A stretch of 37,228 nt of DNA. Origin: Methanothrix sp. GTDB lineage: Archaea; Halobacteriota; Methanosarcinia; Methanotrichales; Methanotrichaceae. The position numbers were made by a program, and so were the translations under genes. The stretch lies in assembly GCA_026394555.1 (NCBI GenBank), contig JAPKXZ010000038.1, positions 1-37,228 on the forward strand, written 5' to 3'. The notes beneath the pieces were generated by a model. The model ran no database searches, had not been told where the DNA came from, and saw only the letters and a program-made list of their open reading frames with translations. This document shows, piece by piece, positions 27,701 to 32,348 of the stretch; position 1 is the first letter of the stretch; each line of letters begins with the position of its first letter.

Positions 27701-30540
27701 TTTCCAGCAGAAAATACGCTGTCTCCGCCTTCTCCGCCATTGCCTCCATAGCCTCCATTGCCGCCGACGGCGCCCCGGCCCATTCCGCCAATTCCGTTGC
27801 CGCCCAAAGCAAGATTATTGGTGACCTGGCTTTTTATCATGGCCACAATGCCTTCACTGTAAATGCCGCCGCCGTAAGCACTGCCGCCAGATCCATTGCC
27901 ACCGATGCCGTTTCCTCCAGTATCGCCGGCATTTCCGGCGCCACCCGACTTGCCGTTGCCTCCATGGAAGAAGCCAAATCCACCATTGCTTCCACTGCCA
28001 CCGTTGCCGCCGTTACCGCCCACCCCGCCCATACCGTTGCCGCCGGTGCCGTCGCCGCCCTGGGCCAGATTCATGTAAATAGCGGACTCGATCAAAGTCA
28101 ACCGGGAGTTGCTGTATATGCCGCCGCCAAAAGCATCTCCTCCAATGGCATCAAGCCCGGTTGCGGATGTGCCCTCAGTCGATGATCCAGAGGCATTACC
28201 ACCATCATTCCCGCTGCCGGCATCGGATGCAGTGAGTATTATTGGCAGATTGTTCGCACTGTTCGTGAAGTTGTAGAAATCCGCAGCCCAGTACGATGAG
28301 CCTGAGCTTGCCGAATAGCCCGCATCATAGGCGGCCTGATTGAAATCATTGCTTCCCCAATCGATCAAAGTTCCGTCTGAATTGTTGAAGAGAATACTAT
28401 TGGGGTTAGCCTTCTTATCAGACCGTCCGGCATTGTACCGGTCTATCTGATTCTGGACAAAGCCCATCTGATAACTTCGGGAATAAGTTTTATCATGATT
28501 GAAGTCTCCTGGGCTGTAACTATACCCAAATGGCCCGACGCTAAGGCTGAAGGTGACCTGATTAGAGGGATTATCTGAAGAATTACCAGAATTGGCATCG
28601 TTTCCGTCCTGGCCCGTCATATTTAATCCCACGGCATCGCCGCCGATGGCCTTATTGTTGAATATATTAGTTGCGATGAGCGTCAGGTTATTTTCATTAT
28701 AAATGCCGCCGCCATATGCGCTCCCGCCCTTGTTAGCATTGATCTTATCCAGACCTCTGGCAGTGCTTCCCGTGACATTTACGCCGATTAGGGTAAGATC
28801 GGCCTTGTTATAAATTGCGCCACCTCTTGCATCGCCGAAAAAGTCCGTAGGAGCTGTTCCATTCCATATCGTCATATAGGAAATGGTCACAACCTTTGAG
28901 GGATCGATCAAACCCACCTCAAAGACTCTGCCCTTATTCTCGCCATCAACAATGGTTTTGTCCGTGCCGTTGCCGATGATATGCAATGATTTATCGACCT
29001 TTACGTTCTCACGATACTCTCCCTCGAACACTCTGATGGTATCGAATCTCGTTGGATTTTCAGTCGTCGGATGGTCGAATGCCTCATCAACCGAGGACTG
29101 GATGCTCTCAGTTCCCACATCATCGTCGAGATAGAAGATCGTCCAGCGATCCGAATTGGCATGCAATGCATTGGTGGCCGCCCAGAGATGAGAGTCCACA
29201 CCAACGCTGTTGTAATTCAAATCAGAGTTAGAGGTCAGGCCATCACTGTAGGATCTCACCTCGCTGTTAATCATGCCCCTGGCCCGGATGTACTGATTCG
29301 TCTGTGTACCGGTGCTGTTCGAGTCCGCGGTCTGCAGTCCCTGCAATGTTGCAGGCTTGACATTATTTATGGAAACTGTGGTGTTGATGCGACTCTGTTC
29401 ACCTGGCCGCCACGCACTCACATTGGCACGGATGAGATCGGCACGGGCATAGAAATTATGATCAATTGTGGCATTGCTCATCGCCCTGGCCAAAATCTCG
29501 TTTGAGAACATGCCGTTAGTTATTGTCAGGCTTGAATCTGCCTTGTGAGAGTTTGCATCCTCGGAATGAGCGCCGTCCGTTCCCCACAGGACTTTTTCAG
29601 CCTTCAAGTTTTGGTATATTTCCGCTCCTTCATCGACATACAGATCCATTACGCCATCAAATTGGCCGCGGTCCATTATCAAGGCAGCAGCAACAGATGA
29701 CTTATTGCCGAGGCTATCCTGAACCTGACCGCTCTTTTTAGCGGTTAATACTTCGGTGGCGTTGAATTTGTGATAATCGGACACCCGACCATCCTCAACA
29801 TGCACCTGCAGAGTATTGTTGAAGTGGCCCTGGTCCATTGTAGCCGAAACGCTGGTGTTGGCCCGGTCACCCTCCTTGCTTAGACCGAGAGTGAGAGCTT
29901 GGCCGGAAGTTGCCAGCGTGGCACTGGTCCTCTGCCAGATAGCAGCGCTGCCGTCCGCCTCCAGTCCCATGATGGTATCAAACAGACCGCCGTTCATCTT
30001 CGTCTGCACGGTCGTCTGGGCCATGTTGCCGCTCTCGTCCTTCGCCCGTGCACCAGACGTGCCGCTAAGAGCGGATGAGGCATCCGCCTTGTGATAGATG
30101 CTGACATTCTCGTCTTTCGAGAGGACGCCCATGGTGTTGTTGAAGCGGCCCGAGTTCATGGTGGCAGTGACGCTGGTGTTGGCCCGATCCCCCTCGCTGC
30201 TGAGAGCCCGGGTGAGAGCCGAGCCGGACAACGCCACTGTGGCATTGGTCCTCTGCCAGATAGCAGCGCTGCCGTCTGCCTCCAGTCCCATGACGGTATC
30301 AAACAGACCGCCGTTCATCTTCGTCTGCACGGCCGTCTGGGCCAGGTTGCCGCTCTCGTCCTCGGCCCGAGCACCGGACGTGCCGCTAAGAGCGGATGAG
30401 GCATCCGCCTTGTGATAAATGCTGACATTCTCGTCTTTCGAGAGGACGCCCATGGTATTGTTGAAGCGGCCCGAGTTCATGGTGGCAGTGACGCTGGTGT
30501 TGGCCCGATCGCCCTGCCTCCAGTCCCATGACGGTATCAA
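13960..30540 (-). CDS. Giant glycine-rich beta-helix repeat surface protein (main open frame)
   Basis: An uninterrupted frame of 5,526 codons, the bulk of a secreted giant. Its first nine codons are read out of frame after an 83-bp deletion; the true reading starts near 30513. Order: 53-residue repeats (to about 29500), a pectin-lyase-like start (DTIRVFEGEYRENVKVDKSL near 29040), then about 42 segments of the type GGGIYSxGxLTLxxSxVxxN. These segments alternate with Gly-Gly-X tracts, and from about 25400 downward with V/G-rich inserts such as GVGANVGVNTAGDGG. Long repeats at the C-terminus end at NASFIGRGIATETNG, with no membrane anchor or sorting signal. It is nearly free of Cys. The beta-helix segments resemble polymorphic outer membrane/NosD repeats, and the Gly tracts resemble PE_PGRS or polyglycine-II helices. 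A role in sheath, adhesion or aggregation is inferred. An internal start is unlikely, so the present gene may be silent. Confidence 0.85.
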   Translation of the reverse strand: MIPSWDWRQGDRANTSVTATMNSGRFNNTMGVLSKDENVSIYHKADASSALSGTSGARAEDESGNLAQTAVQTKMNGGLFDTVMGLEADGSAAIWQRTNATVALSGSALTRALSSEGDRANTSVTATMNSGRFNNTMGVLSKDENVSIYHKADASSALSGTSGARAKDESGNMAQTTVQTKMNGGLFDTIMGLEADGSAAIWQRTSATLATSGQALTLGLSKEGDRANTSVSATMDQGHFNNTLQVHVEDGRVSDYHKFNATEVLTAKKSGQVQDSLGNKSSVAAALIMDRGQFDGVMDLYVDEGAEIYQNLKAEKVLWGTDGAHSEDANSHKADSSLTITNGMFSNEILARAMSNATIDHNFYARADLIRANVSAWRPGEQSRINTTVSINNVKPATLQGLQTADSNSTGTQTNQYIRARGMINSEVRSYSDGLTSNSDLNYNSVGVDSHLWAATNALHANSDRWTIFYLDDDVGTESIQSSVDEAFDHPTTENPTRFDTIRVFEGEYRENVKVDKSLHIIGNGTDKTIVDGENKGRVFEVGLIDPSKVVTISYMTIWNGTAPTDFFGDARGGAIYNKADLTLIGVNVTGSTARGLDKINANKGGSAYGGGIYNENNLTLIATNIFNNKAIGGDAVGLNMTGQDGNDANSGNSSDNPSNQVTFSLSVGPFGYSYSPGDFNHDKTYSRSYQMGFVQNQIDRYNAGRSDKKANPNSILFNNSDGTLIDWGSNDFNQAAYDAGYSASSGSSYWAADFYNFTNSANNLPIILTASDAGSGNDGGNASGSSTEGTSATGLDAIGGDAFGGGIYSNSRLTLIESAIYMNLAQGGDGTGGNGMGGVGGNGGNGGSGSNGGFGFFHGGNGKSGGAGNAGDTGGNGIGGNGSGGSAYGGGIYSEGIVAMIKSQVTNNLALGGNGIGGMGRGAVGGNGGYGGNGGEGGDSVFSAGKGGKGGDGGAGGAGGSGTGGNGYGGEAIGGGIYSKGDLTAISSDISSNLARAGNGTGGIGYGAKGGTGGAGGRGGDGGGAIVGKDGGWGGLGGHGSQGGLGQGGDGFGGNSTGGGIYSEGNAGLSYSSIKDNAAIAGNGFGKNGYGGNGSDGGHGGDGGKGGGGIWGGDGAGITDGGDAGDGGSGSSGKGYGGDVSGGAIYSKGTLNLDSSVVSGNMAVGGTGTGGYGTGGWAGIQGTHGEQGNDGWGLLQWIGKLFVGSKGNKGPNGLNGAPGGEGYGGEGYGGDALGGGVYSDGTMVLADSSIVNNLARGGTGQGGEGKGIDGSGAQDGDDGGKGGSAAVVGADGGPGGNGGNGGNGGDGYGGNGTGGKSYGGGLYVIGSIAPSNGTLSGNVAEGGQGIGGSGIGGDGGNGGSGGRGGDGATFGIIKGGNGGQGGQGGQGGLGGTGYAGQSVGGDALGGGIYNNGDLDLSHFRVADNIVRGGGGIGGNSNSGNSGQGGAGGYGGNGGASLLPVGNGGGDGGAGGQGGQGVAGIGGYGQGGQAKGGAIYTEGKLTLTDSSITGNLAEGGVGRGGNGYGGDGVNAGENGVAGDVGWSLTTQDVYKKGRDGRNGKDGVLGAEGRGGNGTGGQALGGGAYAASDLTLVRTEVSNNTARGGAGRGGQGVGGQGSNGYSALQGEDAIADGTVLGIVNVGIGIGVGGDGGAGGAGGQGANGYGGKGIGGYAIGGGAYSLGKTVIDDSVIVHNSAIGGEGAGGDGIGGNGGAGGQGGAGGYGAGISEYGFLSLFGFSYGEGRGGAGGIGGLGGAGGYGYGGNGEGGASFAGVYSSGNLSVQDTLVTENSAESGSGIGGSGRGGAAGEGGAGGQGGEAYSKVDMKSITGFAVGVGEAKGGAGGQGGAGGAGGIGQGGNGRGGNASEDSLSSSTNLTIDDSRILGNVASTGSGIGGNGTGGSGGQGGAGGNGGRGSSDVTVGSIGLISIDGAAALGQGGAGGNGGIGGSGGDGIGGFGSYGAVSNVSFLSYYLAPVTMSGVTISGNRVMGGDSVGGSGQGGDAGSGGAGGKGGSAACDAFSGAGSLIFSGSFAAAARDAGDGGTGGAGGNGGNAVGRSATGGDAVGGGIYNDADLTLQDSRVIDNSVIGGLGKGGSALAGKGGQGGTGGDGGDVEGGFTSGDSFAVVASVAVSVSKNDAGSGGQGGAGGDGGSVSAGNGTGGSAIGGGIFNKGTISLQNSSVSGNSALAGAGIGGDAVGGSGGNGGNGGQGGSSTGSVDVTIGAAGIVGAAIDVGINEANSGGDGGAGGMGASATGGAGKGGQSKGAGIYNEGLLGSAENSVIIHNAALGGDGVGGSGQGGSGGSGGQSGDGGIANGTVTVTGGAGTVGASVRIGVNSAGNGGSGGSAGSGASGEGGEGLGGDATGGGIYSTTSLQLSDFDILENLVRAGSGTGGNGRGGAGGLGGNGGTGGASTGGVNVAAGIGAVGVGANVGVLEGGDGGQGNAGGSGAQGLAGQGTGGSASSGGIAGLSDISLLRADVSRNSVIGGNGLGGSGQGGNGGAGGAGGSGGNASNGVDVTVGAGAVGVGANVGVNTAGDGGAGGNGGAAGSGYGKEGFGGSAIGGGINGSGQITLNSSNVLDNIVKAGNGTGGSGTGGEGGPAGQGGAGGNSTGGVSVSIGAGGVGTGIGVSVLNAGEGNRGGSGGKGGAGRGADGLGGDAQAGGIYSGDVLSIVDSIIASNSAQSGYGSGGNGRGGNGGAGGNGGSGGSTLGGVDIAAGAGVVGVGAQIGFKMGGDGGAGGSGSNGEIGSAGKGSGGKASAGGISTQSTISLIRSNVTDNNVLGGGALGGNGTGGNGGDGGNGGLGGSGIDGVNIALGGGVVGVGATVGANTGGDGGLAGNGGHGAYGYGGYATTADASAGGIFSRLDAVLQQSRILRNNVVSGDAIAGTGQGGNGGNSGSGGSGGDARGGVNIPVGGGVVGVGANVVVNVAGNGGSGGYGGTAGNGHGGMATSGNALGGGIQGLARIELQESNVIGNSAAGGSAIGASGLGGNAGNGGSGGAGGNVDAGVNVAVGGGVVGVGADIGAGVAGQGGSGGQGNYAGSGYGGEGSAGDALGGGIYGQSEVSITESEITGNYLSGGNGQGGSGFGGNGGLGGKGGNGGTSHGGVDVAFGAGLVGVGGNIGVYTGGDGGSGGHGGSTGTGYGSAGSAGDALGAGVYSKGLLDLTQVNLTRNIATGGWGSGGSGKGGNGGSGGSGGNGGDVEGGVTVSAGAGEVGVGASIGIAVAGSAGSAGNGVAGTNGLGGQGTGGKALGSGAYIDHNDLTMNQVRISENRAVGGQGSGGRGSGGDGGSGGNGGKGGDAIGGVLASAGAGLVGVGANIAANTAGSAADGGQGASGSFGTGGIGEGGDAKGGVYGYTGSLTETGTIMNNDTDMAGSGIGGAGQGGNGGSGGQGGNGGSAEAGINVAAGMGEVGVGANVAVTVARSGKDGGNGGNGGDGIGGSGSGGKAISGSYLNDELQSSPAFGNVAKGGAGIGGAGTGGAGGAGGAAGDGGSANGGITVALGAGEVGVGASISVNTAGDGGNGGNGGLGGEGKGGSGLGGDGISHILVAGDNLVLSGFIASDSKGMGGAGIGGNGTGGSGGVGGEGGKGGGSDGGISVNAGIGDVGVGAKIGVNVAGAGGNGGDGGSANDGTGGIGTAGHATSGILFQGSNLKLANGSVNGNSAIAGEGRGGSGIGGNGGQGGAGGKAGLVDGGISVAAGVGGTAGVGADVGFNVAKDGGNGGNGGSAGEGRGGSGKGGSATSGLVYEGDNLALENYNINENTAQAGQGVGGDAAGGRGGFGGSGGEGGIVKGAVTVATGIGGTAGIGAHVGINIAGDGGNGGFGGLGGDALGGNGTVSNSLLSGKYSSFAGLYSQGASITVDNSSIEKNSATGGAGKGGSANAGAGGVGGLGGRGGTVEGGVSVPVGGGGTVGVGADISVNTAGKGGDGNLGGQGGSAIAGSGIGSQAFAGIYTSSGSINADNSSIQLNSATGGDGIGGHAYGGAGGNGGEGGEGGNVTGEIVVSVGLGGKVGVGANVGVSVAGSGGSGGAGGASGLATGGKGEGNSAASGIYSQSGNVALINSSLMQNNAWGGNGIGGFATGGNGGSGGDGGDAGDLRGGVRVGVGAGEKVGVAVGIGIKTGGSGGFGGAGGSGADGLAGDGLGQDGLSGAYSRDGDIILSGSNITSNSAWGGRATGGKGMGGTGGKGGEGGSGSDIHGDTIISGAIGDKAGVGLSVGVNVASSGSQGGNGGIGGSGTAGNAYAGEGAAGAVSRNGAVDMTYSMVESNYGQGGSALAGEGIGGNGGNGGSGGAGGSAFGGSNIGAAISGNVGVGGGVDVTVSGKGGNGGSGGNGGKGTGGEAIGGQGIAGVYGKAHLINSSVSHNSAISGDANGGSGQGGSGGNSGAGGSGGYVKGGTNVGAGLTANMKSNGTAVGIGVGVVVAGAGGSGGSGGNGGNGLGGESTTLSSFSGIYAPQGDVELINSTASGNDALGGKSTGGDAAGGQGGNGGRGGDGGDADGGANIGAAASVKIKEEGTGVGVGLGVTVAGNGGDGGLAGNGGSANGGSGSKGDVISGVTSLLGSVSLDNSTALNNLETVALAKGGDAVGGYAGPGGDGGDGGNAKGGLTVGAGLDISKDGSGAQSGSGSAGVSIGGNGGKGANAGQGGAAVGGNGIDAGGLAKGGNGGMGGNGGNGGYANGTANSDGMVSLFKDGPLKKILENYTIGSVGVGVAVSVGGDGGDAGNGGGAGSGSGGSGLLAGAGSGGNGGNAGNAGNGGDGIADVYAKGKAEGGGSFGGMGIGIAIGIAGSGGNGGDGGAAALGTMNNGLAGSGGNGGNGGKANGTAVGEGTSKELDVGAIGVGFGIGVGGDGGSKGKGGLDAYGSVSGDSGIGGDAGDGIGIGKGIGKGEGKGADSGNSDTPSMPDTTGFGNSASQMRDSTADNSGGDINPGLKTGNDSKDSYSGFAVGVGVGIGGEASDGVGGRGIGKGYGQAETKNSTVGGIGAGVGVGTGGDGLEGGFAVAYGEGTGIAENGKVGGIGAGVAVAVGGHGTAGNGGSADATAYGNGTSKDVENGGGMGGAVAVAVGGSSDTGKGGDAKALAYANGTSEGSFVGGIGVAVAVGSGGEGKSGGNGTGIAQADSKAEGLFTGEDATGNEKTDLPDTDSLLSQGKNTDAGNTNSANDIANSSAGSGSSYNGYAVGIGVGTGGKGTAGNGGTGQGEGYGLANAKNTTFGGLGIGVGVGTGGEGSLEGGKGIAIAKGTGQVDTAKVGGIGLGVAVGLGGDGLTGRGGSGEATAYGNGTSKNANVGGIGASVAVAIGGSSGSGQGGDGTAKSYGNGETEGSTVGGIGLGVAVGSGGEGLNGGWGTGIGQGISQAKGLYTGSVSSTPNPDPDADSIMNSAKSVTPDNTNSGMVLGSGQSFNGYSLGLGIGTGGKGTGGNGGTGLGEGYGLSRAKNVTLGGIAFGAGIGTGGDGFVDGGDGIATAQGDGLAENSSLGGVGLGVAVGTGGHGFNGQGGIGNASFIGRGIATETNG
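16800..28840 (-). repeat. About 42 beta-helix plus Gly-Gly-X repeats of the giant protein
   Basis: Each unit has a beta-helix lead (AIGGGIYxxGxLxLxxSxVxxNxAxGG) and a Gly-rich tract (GGxGxGGxGGxGGxGG). I count about 42 leads. The first dozen units carry short or plain Gly tracts. Units from about 25400 to 17000 also carry an 18-25-residue hydrophobic insert rich in Val, Gly and Ala, of the form VxVGAGxVGVGAxVGVNxAG. Later leads lose the GGGIY core (for example AFAGIYTSSG, ATSGLVYEGD), so repeats drift toward the C-terminus. Confidence 0.85.
28230..28565 (-). other. Non-repetitive aromatic-rich island inside the giant protein
   Basis: Between the second and third beta-helix leads about 110 residues break the repeat. 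The sequence is rich in Tyr, Phe, Asn, Asp and Trp (VGPFGYSYSPGDFNHDKTYS, QNQIDRYNAG, IDWGSNDFNQAAYDAGYS, SSYWAADFYNFTNSAN). It is unlike the Gly-rich parts and could be a separate loop or small binding domain protruding from the helix. No family is recognised. Confidence 0.6.
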
Positions 30541-30737
30541 ACAGACCGCCGTTCATCTTCGTCTGCACGGCCGTCTGGGCCAGGTTGCCGCTCTCGTCCT
30601 CGGCCAGAGCACCAGACGTGCCGCTAAGAGCGGATGAGGCATCCGCCTTGTGATAGATGCTTACATTTTCCTTCGAGAGGACGCCCATGGTGTTGTTGAA
30701 GCGGCCCGAGTTCATGGTGGCAGTGACGCTGGTGTTG
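29851..30737 (-). repeat. Near-identical 321-bp tandem repeats
   Basis: The marker GCTGGTGTTG occurs at 29851, 30172, 30493 and 30728, giving spacings of 321, 321 and 235. The 321-bp unit codes 107 residues, made of two related halves (GDRANTSVTATMNSGRFNNT and LAQTAVQTKMNGGLFDTVMG). The 235-bp unit lacks 83 bases at 30515/30516 and three bases that remove one Asp codon near 30668. The near-identity at base level marks recent duplication and makes the stretch prone to recombination and misassembly. Confidence 0.9.
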
Positions 30738-31855
30738 GCCCGATCGCCCTCGCGATTGACGGCTCGGGTGAGAGCCAAGCCGGTTAATGCCTCTGTGGCA
30801 TTGGTCTTTTGCATGGCAAGAGCGCCTTTTCCATCGACCTTTGCAGCGAGATCAGAGGTAAAATTGCCATGATCCATTGAGGCTCTGGCATATGTCTTGG
30901 ATTTATTGCCGTTAAACTCCAGGGCAAGAGTTCCTGATGTTCCCAGAAGCGTGTTTGTGGCGCTAGAAAGCTGATAAGAAGCTGCACTATCGCTTGACTT
31001 GTTTACAAGTGCCCTCGAATTGCTGCTGAAATTGCCCAGATCCATCCTGGTATTGGTGTATGTGCGTGCCAGGTATCTATCATGGACCAGTGCATACGCA
31101 TATGAAGTCGCGGATAACGCTCGACCGGCATCTGCCTGATGCCAGATATCGAGACTATTATTGGCGACTGCAATCTGCCTTGAATTAAAGGTGCCATTGG
31201 ATAGGTCAACCAAAACTTTGCTATAGACCTTATCTCCTAATGCATTTTTTGCGTAAGATGATGATGATGATGCGCCCTGTGCGTCCCACACTTTAGAATT
31301 CTCATCTGCCACAGCCAGTTTATCTGCCCAGGCATTCTGTTCGGTGGTCATCTTTCCATCTGTCAATTCCACCAATACGCCTGCCTTATTTCCAGTGTAG
31401 CTGCTCGACGAAGAGCAGGCAATTGCCGCCAGGGCAGATAAGTTCGAGCTTTGCGAAGCCATGGCCATGATGTTATCCGGCGGGCTTGACACCCTTGCAA
31501 TTTGAGCTGTGGTCAGCTTGCCATCGTAAATCTCCACAAGGGTCTCTGCCTTGCTGCCCAAAGAATCAATTGCCTTTGATCCTACAATCGCTTTTCGGGC
31601 ATCCATGTCGGAATTAATTCCGACTGCCATGCCTCCATCAACATTAAGAAACTGATCCATATGAAGAGAACCGTATGAGAGCATGCCGTATTGCCTAACG
31701 GATTCAGAACCCCTACATGCACCAAGACAGAATTTTACAAGCTCGGCATTTGAGAAGGAGGCACTCTGGCTCACGCTCAAGGTATTGGGGGATAATGCTG
31801 CGCAACTTATCACCGCATTATTTGAGGCATTTTTAGAGAATAGAATAGCCACCAC
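30386..31855 (-). CDS. N-terminal repeat part of giant protein (second frame)
   Basis: This frame continues the giant protein upstream of the 83-bp deletion at 30515/30516. Bases 30386-30515 are an out-of-frame tail. It codes roughly seven repeats of 50-65 residues of the form ATxMDxGxFxSxxxAxxxxSxxxxxQxxxAxxALxGTSG (for example TYTNTRMDLGNFSSNSRALV, ARASMDHGNFTSDLAAKV). The same repeat begins the main open frame. The start shown is a GTG with no ribosome binding site or signal peptide, so it is not a true start. The real start is the fragment upstream, out of step by one base near 31840. Confidence 0.75.
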   Translation of the reverse strand: MVAILFSKNASNNAVISCAALSPNTLSVSQSASFSNAELVKFCLGACRGSESVRQYGMLSYGSLHMDQFLNVDGGMAVGINSDMDARKAIVGSKAIDSLGSKAETLVEIYDGKLTTAQIARVSSPPDNIMAMASQSSNLSALAAIACSSSSSYTGNKAGVLVELTDGKMTTEQNAWADKLAVADENSKVWDAQGASSSSSYAKNALGDKVYSKVLVDLSNGTFNSRQIAVANNSLDIWHQADAGRALSATSYAYALVHDRYLARTYTNTRMDLGNFSSNSRALVNKSSDSAASYQLSSATNTLLGTSGTLALEFNGNKSKTYARASMDHGNFTSDLAAKVDGKGALAMQKTNATEALTGLALTRAVNREGDRANTSVTATMNSGRFNNTMGVLSKENVSIYHKADASSALSGTSGALAEDESGNLAQTAVQTKMNGGLFDTVMGLEAGRSGQHQRHCHHELGPLQQYHGRPLERRECQHLSQGGCLIRS

Positions 31856-32120
31856 TTCCCTGGTATTTTTGCATCATACTTATGCTGCCGGGTCCCGAAA
31901 CCGTCCTTGAGCTGCTGATTGAGGCGGGAGAAAAGCCACCCGTCCCACTTTCATGAACGGAAACGCTATCGCTGACAATGTAGTAATCAGAAATTCCTAC
32001 GCTTCCGCTGCTATCAGAAACGGAGAAGCCCACGCCAATGGCAAAACTTGTAGGAATTATCGAAAGCTGTAGTATTAAAATTATAATAACACATTTATTT
32101 AAATTCCATCCGGGCAGCAT
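31833..32120 (-). CDS. Signal-peptide fragment of giant protein (first frame)
   Basis: This frame of 95 residues starts MLPGWNLNKCVIIILILQLS and continues IIPTSFA, a clear signal peptide with likely cleavage after SFA. A Ser/Gly/Val-rich region follows (IGVGFSVSDSSGSVGISDYY). It ends at a TAA just after KYQGSGGYSIL. Removing one base in the CTCTAAAAA stretch near 31835 would run it straight into KNASNNAVISCAALSPNT of the next fragment, so the two were one gene. ATG 32120 is preferred over ATG 32144 because a TATA box sits 26 bases upstream of it. Confidence 0.72.
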   Translation of the reverse strand: MLPGWNLNKCVIIILILQLSIIPTSFAIGVGFSVSDSSGSVGISDYYIVSDSVSVHESGTGGFSPASISSSRTVSGPGSISMMQKYQGSGGYSIL

Positions 32121-32143
32121 AATAGTATGTGTATTTCGCCACA

Positions 32144-32149
32144 TTTAAA
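32144..32149 (-). promoter_or_regulatory. TATA box of the giant gene
   Basis: On the minus strand TTTAAA sits 26 bases before the ATG at 32120, predicting a leaderless transcript. Further upstream, around 32300-32325, lies another AT-rich TATA-like stretch that could give a longer leader. Confidence 0.5.
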
Positions 32150-32317
32150 CCTAATTATTTACTAGAATATATTTCTTTTAGTTAGTATGTTTACCGTTTT
32201 TTTTAAAATATCAAATATCATCAGTAAGGCGAACATAATTACATAAATCACTATTAAATATTCTTATTAAAATCGTGACCTGCATCACATAAGCTTAAAC
32301 CGTATTCATATAAATAT

Positions 32318-32347
32318 AAATAAAAAAAATTTTTTTAAAAAATCCGG
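32318..32347 (-). terminator. Poly-U terminator after TPR gene
   Basis: Right after the stop of the TPR gene the minus-strand transcript reads two long U runs (TTTTTT, AAAAAAA, then TTTTTTTT), which also form an A/T inverted repeat. This fits an archaeal oligo-U terminator and separates the TPR gene from the giant gene. The rest of 32150-32317 is AT-rich and holds no gene. Confidence 0.6.
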
Positions 32348-32348
32348 T

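Noticed and set aside
14246-28078. Dozens of long plus-strand open frames rich in Pro, Ala or Ser opposite the giant gene
   Set aside because: They are the mirror of Gly codons (GGN read backwards gives NCC) and other repeat codons. They lack ribosome binding sites and signal peptides, and change frame with every repeat variation.
16800-30737. CRISPR-like regular repeats
   Set aside because: The periodicity is protein-coding: units are multiples of three, vary at codon level and contain no constant direct repeat with unique spacers.
30386-31855. Treating this frame as a separate intact gene
   Set aside because: Its start lacks a signal peptide and ribosome site, its last 43 codons are out of frame, and its repeats continue directly into the main giant frame.
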